From: Bolinopsis microptera
Taxonomy: Eukaryota; Ctenophora; Tentaculata; Lobata; Bolinopsidae
DNA: 64,000 nucleotides
Direction: 5' to 3'
NCBI RefSeq assembly: GCF_026151205.1
Contig: NC_087077.1
Location: 17,778,475 to 17,842,474, forward strand
This document shows, in pieces, positions 51,501 to 61,707 of this stretch; position 1 is the stretch's first letter; each line of letters begins with the position of its first letter. A program made the translations under genes and the position numbers. The notes below the pieces were generated by a model. It searched no databases and was not told where the DNA came from. It saw nothing but the letters and a program-made list of their open reading frames with translations.

Positions 51501-54500
51501 TTGCTACTGCAATATAAACTGTAGCTTGATGGAGCTGATTGCTACTGCCATATAAACTGTAGCTTGATGGAGCTGATTGCTACTGCTATATAAACTGTAG
51601 CTTGATGGAGCTGATTGCTACTGCCATATAAACTGTAGCTTGATGGAGCTGATTGCTACTGCAATATAAACTGTAGCTTGATGGAGCTGATTGCTACTGC
51701 CATATAAACTGTAGCTTGATGGAGCTGATTGCTACTGCCATATAAACTGTAGCTTGATGGAGCTGATTGCTACTGCAATATAAACTGTAGCTTGATGGAG
51801 CTAATTGATACTGCCATATAAACTGTAGCTTGATGGAGCTGATTGCTACTGCAATATAAACTGTAGCTTGATGGAGCTGATTGCTACTGCCATATAAACT
51901 GTAGCTTGATGGAGCTGATTGCTACTGCTATATAAACTGTAGCTTGATGGAGCTGATTGCTACTGCCATATAAACTGTAGCTTGATGGAGCTGATTGCTA
52001 CTGCCATATAAACTGTAGCTTGATGGAGCTGATTGCTACTGCTATATAAACTGTAGCTTGATGGAGCTGATTGCTACTGCCATATAAACTGTAGCTTGAT
52101 GGAGCTGATTGCTACTGCAATATAAACTGTAGCTTGATGGAGCTGATTGCTACTGCCATATAAACTGTAGCTTGATGGAGCTGATTGCTAAGTCCCGTAA
52201 CAATGATTTATTATGTAACTCAGCTGCTAAGTCTGCGTATGATAAATCACAAAACATCTCTTCCAGTTACACACATGAGATTTTAAGTAGTGGTATCAGC
52301 GGATTTATTTTTATAAAATCACTCAAATTTAAATTTATGTGACGGATAAAAAACATTTCTGTTCACAGCTGTAAATTACGCATATAATAATAATATGTGT
52401 TTACGCAGGACCGCGGTTAAAAACACGCCACTCCCATTTTCCAAGCAGCATTTTTTAGCATTATTTAAGTTAAATGCCGCTACTATATATGTAGTAACAA
52501 TAAATGTATATTAGATTTACTAGTGTTGATATAATATTACAGTGTACAACTACCCAAGTCTGCTTAATGATTTTAGTGGACCAGGATACTACTGGGTGGC
52601 CGTCAGATTCTTGGGAAAATGCAGCCTAGTTTACACACTTCATGACATATTATGATATGCACATGTTTAATGCTTATCAAAAAGTAAAACATAGTATGCA
52701 AAATTAGCTAAGTATCATCACACCATCGGTACCTTCGTTGATTTGCTCACATTATTCACACAACAAAGCCTACCGCTTTTGGTTACAAAGAAGGATGAAC
52801 AAATTTCTGGGGAACACATTTCGTTACTAAAGAATGTACAGGCTGGCGTTAGAGTGGTTATGTATAAACAGGTACCTATGTTATATTTTGACAACACTAA
52901 AAGTACAACACCCAAAACATTACACTTGTTATTACACTAGATCTGTGACACGTCTACTGTTTTTCTCGCCCCTCAAAAGGAATCCAGCCGAAACATTGGT
53001 CTAAAATGAGCACGGTATTAATGAACACTCAGAACAGTGTAACAGTACACCTACCTTACTAACACTCATAATTGGGAATGTTATTATATAAACTTATCAG
53101 CAGTAAAAGAAAAACTAGGTCCTGCACTGTTACTGGAAGATAGAAATATGCGGCTATATGCGGATATGTATTTTGAAGATAATGTGTACTCAGTTATGAA
53201 TATTTCATGAAAGTAGTTATAATGTTATTAGTGTTTCTTGAAAGTTTGTGAGTACATCAGCTTCTATTCAGGAAGTTTACATTATCACTACTTCAACAAC
53301 TCCACTTCAACTCCTACTTAGAAAGTTTTACAAAGTGTCAAAATATCCAACTAAAAGACTGCTACCTAGAATGGAGAATGTAGAATGTAGAATGTGGGCC
53401 TACATGAGAAACAAGTGGTCCATGTCCCGATAATGTCAACAAATGTTCCTGGAACTTTTAAAAAGATTCCACAGAACAGCTGAACAGGCGGGGGCCGGGG
53501 TACCTAGTACCCATGACGTATGTTTTATTTATCTGTATGTAATCTGATAGCTGTGGAACAGTCTAGAACTCCCTCTCCGTTACTCGGTGTGTTTCAATAA
53601 AAGAAGTGTTAAAAACGGCACAAGGTACACTTTTATTTAAACATCTTGTTTCTTTCTCAGTAAAACTGCTCGTTTACATATTATATTAGTTTTTACGTAA
53701 TATAGTGTATGAGGGGAGACGGCTTGAAAAAGCTTACAATAATAATGTTACAATAGCTATAGTGGCTCACGGAGAAAGGGAGTCCAAATTACCGAAAAAT
53801 GGTTTTACGATTCCTAAAGTGGAAATTAAATACAAGCAGGGACTCGAAATAGTTCTCCAGAAATCGACAGGTTAATTAGCTGTAAGCCTGAAAGCCTTAA
53901 AAACGTTGGATAAATCCAATAGCAGAACCTGACTTTTAAACAGGAATGCTTTTAAAGTTTTAAAAGGTTTTTTAAGAGGTAAAATTATGTCAATTTGAAT
54001 TATTTCTAAGTACTGTACTCCGTTACTCCAGACATCTACATTTATGTCGAAGGAGTATAATCAATGCACTAAGTTTTAGTTCGGTTTTAAAGCTTACAAA
54101 TATATTAGCGGGCGAATGTGCACGAAATTCAAATATTTATGTTGTTTCAAAGCATGGAATAACATATTGAATATTAATTAGAAGCGTAAGTTAAGAGTTC
54201 GTTTTGTATAAATATATCGGGTGCAAAGATCAGTGAGAAGAATTATCTGTGATGTTTTTACTATTGAGAACACGAGATCGATGTCACTGCCGGGCTTCCG
54301 AGGTTGTACTGATGTAATAAAACTGAAAATACAGACATATCACCCTTATAAGCTAAGCTTTAAACCTTCTAATTATATTCGAATCGACGTGCCCCACATT
54401 TCTGGCATTCCATAATTGTCCAGAAACTACTGAACAGTGAACACTATACCAACGTCAGCACAAAATACCGCTGCTTTACCATTTGGTTGATTTCATTGGG

Positions 54501-55713
54501 CTTGAAATTAGTTTAGTTAACTACACTGCCGACTAACTCATTGGAAGCAACCCCCAATTGCATGCTAGGAAAACATGTTGGAAAATACTTTTTATCTAAA
54601 CGAAGGTTGTTGTAATTTTTGTAAAGTGGAACACCTTGACTGTATAACAGGCTGGATGGTACGTGTTAAATATTGTAAACTTGACCGCCTCATAGCTATC
54701 CATTGAATTGAGACCAGATATTTAAGAAGTGACATCCTCAGCTCTTTAAGGAGTGACATCCTCCTGCGTCACGAATGAAAGCTTGCGATCAATTTGTCAC
54801 AAAACGTTTTAAAAGCCTTATCGTAATATCTATTTACGTTTACCAATGGTGTTGCCCAGAAATAATTTGATTTCCAATTCTTTGCCCTAAAACAGACTGC
54901 GTTGTTACCTATAATCAATATACCAAAGATTGTCTAAGTGCTAATTGCTCAAGCAGTAACAAAGAACTTGAATCCTATTCTTGTAAGGAATATTCATTTA
55001 CTTTACAAACTGGAGAGAGAGACTGCAGCACCTTTACGTGGCATGTATTATGAGGGGTGCGGTTTGTACTTAATGTCTGGAATCTAACTATTGTTCTGAG
55101 GAGGATAATGAATATTGGTCACTACTGGGTACCCAAAGGCGTGGAGCGCAACTGTCATGTAAGAAGCCAATTTTCAAGTATTGCCTCTTTAGTAAAGTTG
55201 CGTAATTTTTCAGGGGTGATATTCTAGAGTTCATTCTTCAGTATATTCATATGATGTGTTTTTTTCACCTTTTGATCAAAAAATATCTTAAGTCTATTAT
55301 CCACATTTAACTATATAATGGACTAACCAACGAAAAGCAGGTATGTAGTAATAAAGATAGAAGTGTACTAGTAGAAACAAGTACAGAAAATCGTGCACAA
55401 CAACAACTTAATTCACAGTTCACTTCACGTGTACAACCGCTCGAATTACAACATGTAACAACGACTTTGTAACTTTATATAAACATTGGACTGTGATAAG
55501 CTGTGAGATGGGGCGTGGTTTTCACAATGATAGTTTCTGTACTTTTCAGTAGAAATACAATCATAATGAAAACCCTGCATACCTTTTAAAACTCTGCCCA
55601 CCGTTTTAATATACTTACTTAACTTAGTAAAGTAAGTACAAGTTTTAAAATATAGTACTTACTTGATCCGAGAGGCGATCCAAATTATCGAAGAAGTATT
55701 CAGCGTTATCGTT
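45560..55713 (-). CDS. GNA13: Heterotrimeric G-protein alpha subunit, G12/13 class (3' four exons)
   Basis: This GTPase subunit couples receptors to RhoGEFs. Exons seen are 55713-55663, 46859-46778, 46219-46098 and 45928-45560, all in phase, giving the last 207 residues of about 360. The first reads [11 protein letters not shown]. The second holds switch I LRKKTTGI, with the catalytic Arg six residues before Ile. The third holds [11 protein letters not shown], the switch II DVGGQ. The last has the base-recognition NKTD in [10 protein letters not shown], then [13 protein letters not shown] and the C-terminus LRQLMLQ, which is diagnostic of the G12/13 class. The stop is TAG at 45560-45562. The P-loop (GAGESGKS) exons were not found up to 64000, so the gene probably extends beyond the window. 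The intron 46860-55662 carries two large minisatellites. Confidence 0.94.
46933..47052. mobile_element. Small inverted-repeat element (MITE), copy 2
   Basis: The ends GGCTCACATATCACTAAGTT and CTAACTTTATATGTGAATCA face each other, with a GA-rich interior including GCGAGGGGTATATAATGG. It shares ends and the ATGG-CCAAA-TCTG block with the copy at 22893-23022. It lies in the G-alpha intron. Confidence 0.5.
49180..49730. repeat. G-rich GGGGAGAGAGGGGTG minisatellite
   Basis: About 550 bp of GGGGAGAGA/GGGGTGGGGAGAGA units on the plus strand, with GGGGCGGGCAGA variants. Long overlapping frames on both strands (Pro/Leu/Ser-rich one way, Gly/Glu/Arg-rich the other) are artefacts. Runs of four G every few bases make G-quadruplex formation likely on the plus strand, the template strand of the G-alpha gene. 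Confidence 0.95.
50552..52190. repeat. 38-bp minisatellite, about 43 copies
   Basis: The unit TGCTACTGCCATATAAACTG followed by TAGCTTGATGGAGCTGAT is repeated about 43 times with high identity. One site cycles among C, T and A (GCCATA, GCTATA, GCAATA). Rarer changes are GATGAAGCT and AATTGATACT. Blocks of variants recur in order (for example the AATTGATACT unit near 51461 and 51803), suggesting segmental amplification. It lies in the G-alpha intron. A 38-bp unit cannot keep a reading frame. Confidence 0.96.
52191..55662 (-). other. Remainder of the G-alpha intron; no gene recognised
   Basis: AT-rich intron sequence. Short frames at 52718-52940, 53248-53433 and 54221-54415 have no motif or splice context that I can support. 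Near 53710-53760 a GAGGGGAGACGGCTTGAAAA-like stretch weakly resembles the interior of the 22893 MITE. Confidence 0.4.
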
Positions 55714-57066
55714 CTGAAATAAGAGTCAAATAAATAACGTCAATAAGTTTTTAAGAAGTATCATTACAAAGTATAGGGATTTGAAAGTAAGATAAAAAAC
55801 AAGCCAACAACGCATCGAATCGAATTAGCAGCAATTAACTAATAAGCTGAAGAGTAAAGGATTGGCTTTAATTGAGATACTTTCTAATATAACGTAACAT
55901 GACTTAGTGGCTAGTGCTTCAACATTTACTATGTATTGCGAGGTGAACATTAATTCCTAAGTTACTAGATATTCGTCTGATTCAGTTTTCGAGTTTAACA
56001 TTATATTATACATAAAATATTTTCAAATTCGGAGTTTATTTTGACAGTTTATCCGAATCACCTGATTACTTGATAGTTCAACCGAATCAGCTGATTACTT
56101 GATAGTTCAACCACATACAGCAATAGCAGCAAATCTGGGGAAACTTGGTGGACATTGACTTTTTTCACACAATTTGAGTATGTTGACTTCAACATTATGT
56201 TGCAGCTCATTGTGGTTAATCTCAATGTTGGAGTGATGTTTTTCTGGTGCACAAAACACTGCAGTACGGTTATGTTGAATAATTGTGGTTAATGGGTCAT
56301 CTATGTGGCCACTATGGTGGTTAAAATACCAGTTTTAGGGTTAACCACCATTTTGAGATGTGATATTATGAACTGAGTAGTCATTATATTGAGATCATAT
56401 CATGGTGCAACTATCACAAAAGTTTTCAAACCTCATGGGGGGCATTTTGTGGTCCTAATGGTGGTTAAATTGAAGATGAACGGTGAGCTATAAATATTGC
56501 TCGGATTATAGATGTATAGTGGTGGTTGTTCATTTGTGCATGGATGATAATTTTTTATCACAAATGTGCAATTTAATAGTATGGTTGATTTGAGGTGGTT
56601 AATATTCGTAAAAAGTGCTAAAAAGATGGTTAAAATGTCAAAATTTGTTGTTAACCACCAATCAAAACATTATTAATGATTTTAGTCAACATTTTATGGT
56701 CAACAAAGGACATTTGAAGGGTCTTGATAAAAGTTATCAAGAAATGTTGTCATAAAAGTGGCTAAAAGGGCTATATTACTTGCTAGGCTGTTGAACAAGG
56801 CATCTATTAAAGTGAAAATTAACCACAATATGAACTTCAGATAATGGTTTGCTATCCAAATGAGTGTATATTTGTTTGCAAATCCATAATTGACCCCAAG
56901 TTCATGCATTATGATCAATGTGCAGCTATGGTGGTTAAAATGTCTCGAAAATACCCTATATTTGCACTAATTAACCATTTTTAGAGCACATATTAGCTTT
57001 ATCACTTCGAGATGGCCAGGCCTACTCTCATGCTGTCTATATGTGATGATTAACTCTGAAAAACTA

Positions 57067-57138
57067 GGGACAACTGGGGAATGATCCCAGAACCTCGAGA
57101 TTTCGCGTCTCTTGCTCTACCAATTGAGCTACTGACCC
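57067..57138 (-). pseudogene. tRNA-like sequence (tRNA pseudogene or SINE head)
   Basis: On the minus strand 72 nt fold as a cloverleaf: acceptor GGGTCAG/TTGTCCC (one mismatch), D-arm TAGCTCAATTGGTAGAGC (good A box), anticodon stem GAGA/TCTC and T-stem CTGGG/CCCAG. The anticodon loop CGCGAAA lacks the near-universal U33, and the T-loop is ATCATTC rather than TTCRANY, so it is probably not a working tRNA. It lies inside the 56118-58302 element. Confidence 0.6.
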
Positions 57139-57206
57139 TGATTCTCAGAGCGAGATCACCACTCATATACAGCACAATTTCATGCTTTGTGTGGAATATC
57201 ATTTAT

Positions 57207-57251
57207 CAGTTATTTAGAATATATAATATATATATATTCTAAATAACTGAC
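57207..57251. repeat. Long AT-rich palindrome
   Basis: TCAGTTATTTAGAATATATA is mirrored by TATATATTCTAAATAACTGA with a few bases between, a near-perfect ~20-bp-arm hairpin inside the 56118-58302 element. Confidence 0.9.
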
Positions 57252-58302
57252 ATATTAGCTTTGTAAAGCTATAGCTGGCCATGCTACATTATCTAGATAT
57301 AACTACCTGCTCATTTATATGACCAGAAACATTGCTGAGTCCTATGTTGCGTCCATCATGGTTAATAAAGGTCTAAAATTGACCAAAATCAGTGTTTTTG
57401 GTCGTTTTAACCACCATACGGCCACACATTTTGTTGCATTATCTTTAAAATCACTTATTATCCTCCAGCTATCTCTCATAATCAAATATCAAAACAAAAT
57501 AAGGCACTAAAAGTTCGGAGGTTGCTGAATAATGGTTAATTTGTGATGGCTTCTGTTGACCGAAAGTCCAAAATAAACATGTTTTAACCACATTGAGGCC
57601 ACATCTAAGGTTTTATGGTATTGGGACCATAGTCAAAAGTTTTGGGCACCTGGATGGTCTCTTCTGCTTTTGGAATTATGGTGATAACTCAATGCTGTGC
57701 CATACCAGGTGGTTAAGTACGCGCTAGCGCGCGCGCACGCGTACAAACATGGTTTTTTTGATATACCACAGTTGGTGGTTAACTGTTCTACATCAAACCT
57801 TCACTAAAAGTATTGGGCACCATAGTGGTGACATAATATATAAAGAATTTAAGCCTAGACTAAATATGTTGGCCTACAGATGGTTAAGTACGCGCTAGCG
57901 CGCGCACGCGTACACTATAACATAAACAAATAAACCACTCCACAGACCACATTTATTAATTTTTTTAATTTCCTTCTTCAACTATGTGTCAATGAACCAT
58001 TTTTGTTCAATAATGACCATCAATATTAACTGTAGTACTTATATCTTCACTGTAGTAAGGGTTTGGGTGTTAGAGGTATAAAAAATGTCCACTAACAAAT
58101 CAGTCATTTTTCGACTACTTAACCACCTAACTCAGCACCAAAATGTTCTGAGATTTTTTTCGTTGCACTATCATGAAGCTATGACATTTTTGGACCTATG
58201 TAAATAATCAGATTACTAAAATTCATAATCTTTGATTTTTAAGGGGGGGTTAAATGCTTCAAATTGGTGTATTTCAAAGTTTCCCCAGATTTGCTGCTAT
58301 TG

Positions 58303-60965
58303 CTGCATATTATTGCATAATTCGGCATAATCCGAACTTCACGCTGAACAGCACTTTGAACTCCCCAAAGTAGAGGATATTAATAGAATATTACAACATT
58401 GTAGTTGAGACTTAAGTGGGTTTTAAGGTTGGGCAATGGGCAAGGTGGGCGAGGTTCGATTAGAAGTACGAACCTTTTAAAACTACACCTTAACATAAAA
58501 CTTGAATAATTTAAAAATAACTACATAAACACTTAACTAAAACACGATCTCTGATAGAAATCTGGTAAATTCTAAAGCTTAGATTTGGGATAACTCTAGT
58601 ACTATGATTCATACACAATTCACATTCCAATTACTGAGAGATATTGGTAAACCCTGGTATTAATCACTTAAATTATCTCATAATCATCCCAACCTTGACG
58701 CCAGGACTCAGGTAATAATGGTGGTCCGAAATTAACAAAATGTCCACATTTGAGAACTATCTGCAGAGTGCATACCTCTATAAGAACTTGTGGCAACTTT
58801 GTAATCCGTTGATGGTCACTCAAATGTCACTTAATGGTCAGTTAAGGGTTATTTAAGACATAATGGTCAGTTAAGCGACCCTTAAGCGACGATCGACGGA
58901 TACCCAACTTCCCGAACTTCTTGTATGTATATTTTATTTTCATTGACTTCGTTTTACGCACTTTTCATCATCCCAACTTGCCATCATTGATAACTCTTCA
59001 TTACAATTATACACCTCTCATTGATTGCGGTCTACTGTTCGTTAAGATCTGGATCTAAGATCAGGCCACATATATAAAATCCACAGAGCACGACTGGTTT
59101 CTTGCGGTTTTACAGTGAGGACTTAGTATTACCTGACTTATATGATGTCTTGAAGCCAGAATATTGCACGAATGACCAAACAATATGATTAAACAATGTC
59201 ACAATGTGAAGCAAGTGAAATCTCCCTGTAGTTATGTACTAGCAAAGTGAAATATCTCTTGGAATGTTTCAGTAATTTCAACAAAATTTTAGAAGCAATA
59301 AAAGAAGCGAACAGCAAGTGAAATACACTCAGTTTTTTATCACACGAATAATTCCTGATTTAGCACATAGAAAATATTTGATTTTGTACACAGGTTTCTT
59401 AAAGCGAGTTTCACATTTTAAAAACTGAGTGTATTACATTCCCCTCAGAATTGAGATTATATCTAGAACTATCTAAACAATTATAACGTGATAAAATGTA
59501 TATAACATGAGCATGATACACGTGTACGACGTTCTAAATATATAATAATAACATGAGGTCATGATACAGATACAAGTACACACATGTACTACGCTGGTTG
59601 ATCTAGATACATATCTAGGGTATATCTATACAGTATACAAGGGTTGGTACACACACATGTGTTTCAGATAGTGGGTAGTGTAAAGGCGTTACCAGGGAGA
59701 TCTATCTGCTAGGAGCTTATCATTACTGTTTACTCGCACACAACATGTCTCTACTTACTATCAATATCAGGGAACACCCATTTGTGTGATCATATTAGTA
59801 GTTTGGGGCGGTTGGGAACGCAGCCTTTTTCATCAGTGCCTTTTTTTTCGGAATTTCTCGGAAATGGAGAAAATTTGGAAAATAATGTCATATTTGCTCC
59901 TTTCTCAATTTTTGCTATCTAGCAAAACTACGTACCTGACATGTCTCCTTCCTCTCCCCAAGGCCCAATGTTTTGAAAATGGTCAAGACCCCAATTTAAA
60001 CTGAAAGTTATCAATGATCTGGTGACAATGATGGATCTAGAGACCTGATACATAACTTAACTGAAGTTGCACAGGTCGAGTAGTTTGTACCGTAATTACA
60101 CTGTCAGATGGATTCTCTCCGCGTTATATTAGGAGAGCTTTAGTCGTTACAGTAGATCTTCTAGTGTTAATTGTATCAGAGATACATCAACATATCAATA
60201 TCGCAAAATGTTGTTATATGTGTGGGTATATACTACATAATATATGAGCAGGAATGTTAATCTGGAATTCGAATCATGGTGTGTACGCCTTTATATAATA
60301 TTTGGATACCAACTTATTTAGTGAATTGTACAAAGAATTTTTAAGGAGTGTTGAATTTAAATAATCTGACTCTACAACATTTACAACATTTTGGCAGCTC
60401 TGCGTTGCCAATATGTTATGGGGACCAGAGCTGAATATCATTTGGCACAACGAATTATGATATTTAAACACAAAAACCGCCGACTTCAATTTCATTAAAA
60501 TCATGATTGAGAACGTTGATATTTAAAATATAAAATATTTTAAGAACAGAGAACAAGCGTAAAGTAGCGTAATATTTTATGCTGGGCCTGTAAGAATTTC
60601 CCAAATTAAAACAGCAGTTTGAAGCGGAAGACTAAAGAGCTGTTACCCGATAGTCGAAGGTGAGTGGGCCTGTAAACAGTCGTTATTTAAAGAGGTTATT
60701 CACCAATTGATAAATTAATTTATTAAATTAATTTTTGACTTAATGGATTTGAGGAGTTATTAAACAGTAAAATAAAATAACAGTATAAACATTTAAACAG
60801 TAAAATGGAATTTTACTGCTTGAATGAGTCTTTTATAAATGAGTCTTTTATAATTATAATACGGAATGTGTTTCAATATAATTTGATATAGTTAATTAAA
60901 TCTAAGAGAAGTACGAAGACGAAGTTCCAGACTAGATGATGACTTTTATTTGTTGAAAATTCCTT
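58303..60965. other. AT-rich region, no gene recognised
   Basis: No convincing exon; upstream exons of the G-alpha gene could be here but were not recognised. Near 58800-58920 there is a run of GGTCAGTTAAG/TTAAGCGACC words suggestive of a decayed repeat. The frame at 59786-60004 has no recognisable feature. Confidence 0.4.
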
Positions 60966-61109
60966 ACCACTAACGTCAGACGAACAGATGCTACATTTAT
61001 GTTTTGTGGACCAAAAATTTGGAATGAACTACTCTACTCAGTGAGATCATTATCATCTGTAGAATGTTTTAAAAATGCCCTAGACATTTTATTTCCACCT
61101 AGCTTTTGA
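60966..61109 (+). mobile_element. LINE reverse-transcriptase C-terminal remnant
   Basis: The frame from about 60975 reads VRRTDATFMFCGPKIWNELL, then SVRSL and a CFKNALDILF segment, and stops at TGA 61107-61109. The G-P-x-x-W-N ... I/VR-S ... FK-x-x-L pattern is the typical extreme C-terminus of non-LTR retrotransposon polymerases of the CR1/L2 type. Only the tail is present, consistent with 5' truncation. About 200 bp of 3' UTR follow, up to the SINE at 61318. Confidence 0.8.
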
Positions 61110-61317
61110 TGATATTCCTAATGTTTGTCTATAATGTCTGAGCTGATATGAAAGTGCATAATTTTGGTAACTTCATACAGATAATTTTCCATAAAATCTG
61201 AACTGATAAAGAATTCCAAAATCTTGATATTTCAACACTAAGTCTCGCTTGAATGACTTAAATGTACATCTTTGTTGGGTTATATTTTAATGTCGAAGCG
61301 TGTAATAAATGTTAGAA

Positions 61318-61696
61318 TTTATTTATTTATTTATTTTTTAAATCTCAACACTTATTTTACTTCGGACATTCCAACAGCCACATTGTAGCACAAGTGTAAC
61401 CAGCCAATTACAGGAAGCCGAAGGATTCAATTATACATTAGACCTGTGACGGTTAAGGTAGTGTGTACCATACTTTCTTCGCCCGAGACTTTGCTGCAAT
61501 GGGCAGCTCCTCATTTAATCCTGACACCCAATTTCTCGAGTATTCGGTTGAGTGGACCGGGGGGCTGCATAGACAACTTAGGATCCTTAGCTGAGCGTCG
61601 ACAACGCTCAATCCACGGCTAGTGACAGAGTCGGGAATCGAACCTGGTACCTCGAGAAATGCGAGGCCGATTTACCAACTGAGCCACTAAGCCGTT
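61318..61696 (-). mobile_element. tRNA-derived SINE, 379 bp
   Basis: Reading on the minus strand, the 5' head is tRNA-like with A box TGGCTCAGTTGG and B box GGTTCGATTCC. A unique body follows (AGCTGCCCATTGCAGC and others), then a tail of AAATA repeats. An 11-bp target duplication, AAATGTTAGAA at 61307-61317 and AAATGGTAGAA at 61697-61707 (one mismatch), brackets it. The element looks complete. Confidence 0.9.
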
Positions 61697-61707
61697 AAAT
61701 GGTAGAA

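Larger units (their letters stand above)
56118..58302. mobile_element. Inverted-repeat DNA element dense in GTGGTTAA
   Basis: The 29-bp terminal inverted repeats begin CAGCAATAGCAGCAAATCTG at 56118 and are mirrored exactly at 58274-58302. CATA sits immediately outside both ends, a possible 4-bp target duplication. The 2.2-kb interior holds no transposase but about 20 copies of GGTTAA/TTAACC, mostly within GTGGTTAA, in both orientations. It also has a long AT palindrome (57207-57251), two CG-rich palindromic blocks (57716, 57893) and a tRNA-like sequence (57067-57138). It is probably a non-autonomous DNA transposon; the superfamily is unclear. Confidence 0.7.

Noticed and set aside
50552-52190. 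CRISPR-like array or repeat protein
   Set aside because: No spacers, and a 38-bp unit cannot hold a frame; it is a minisatellite.
57067-57138. Functional tRNA gene
   Set aside because: U33 is absent, the T-loop is degenerate and it sits inside a transposon; listed as tRNA-like instead.
59786-60004. 72-codon plus-strand frame
   Set aside because: No motif or splice context.
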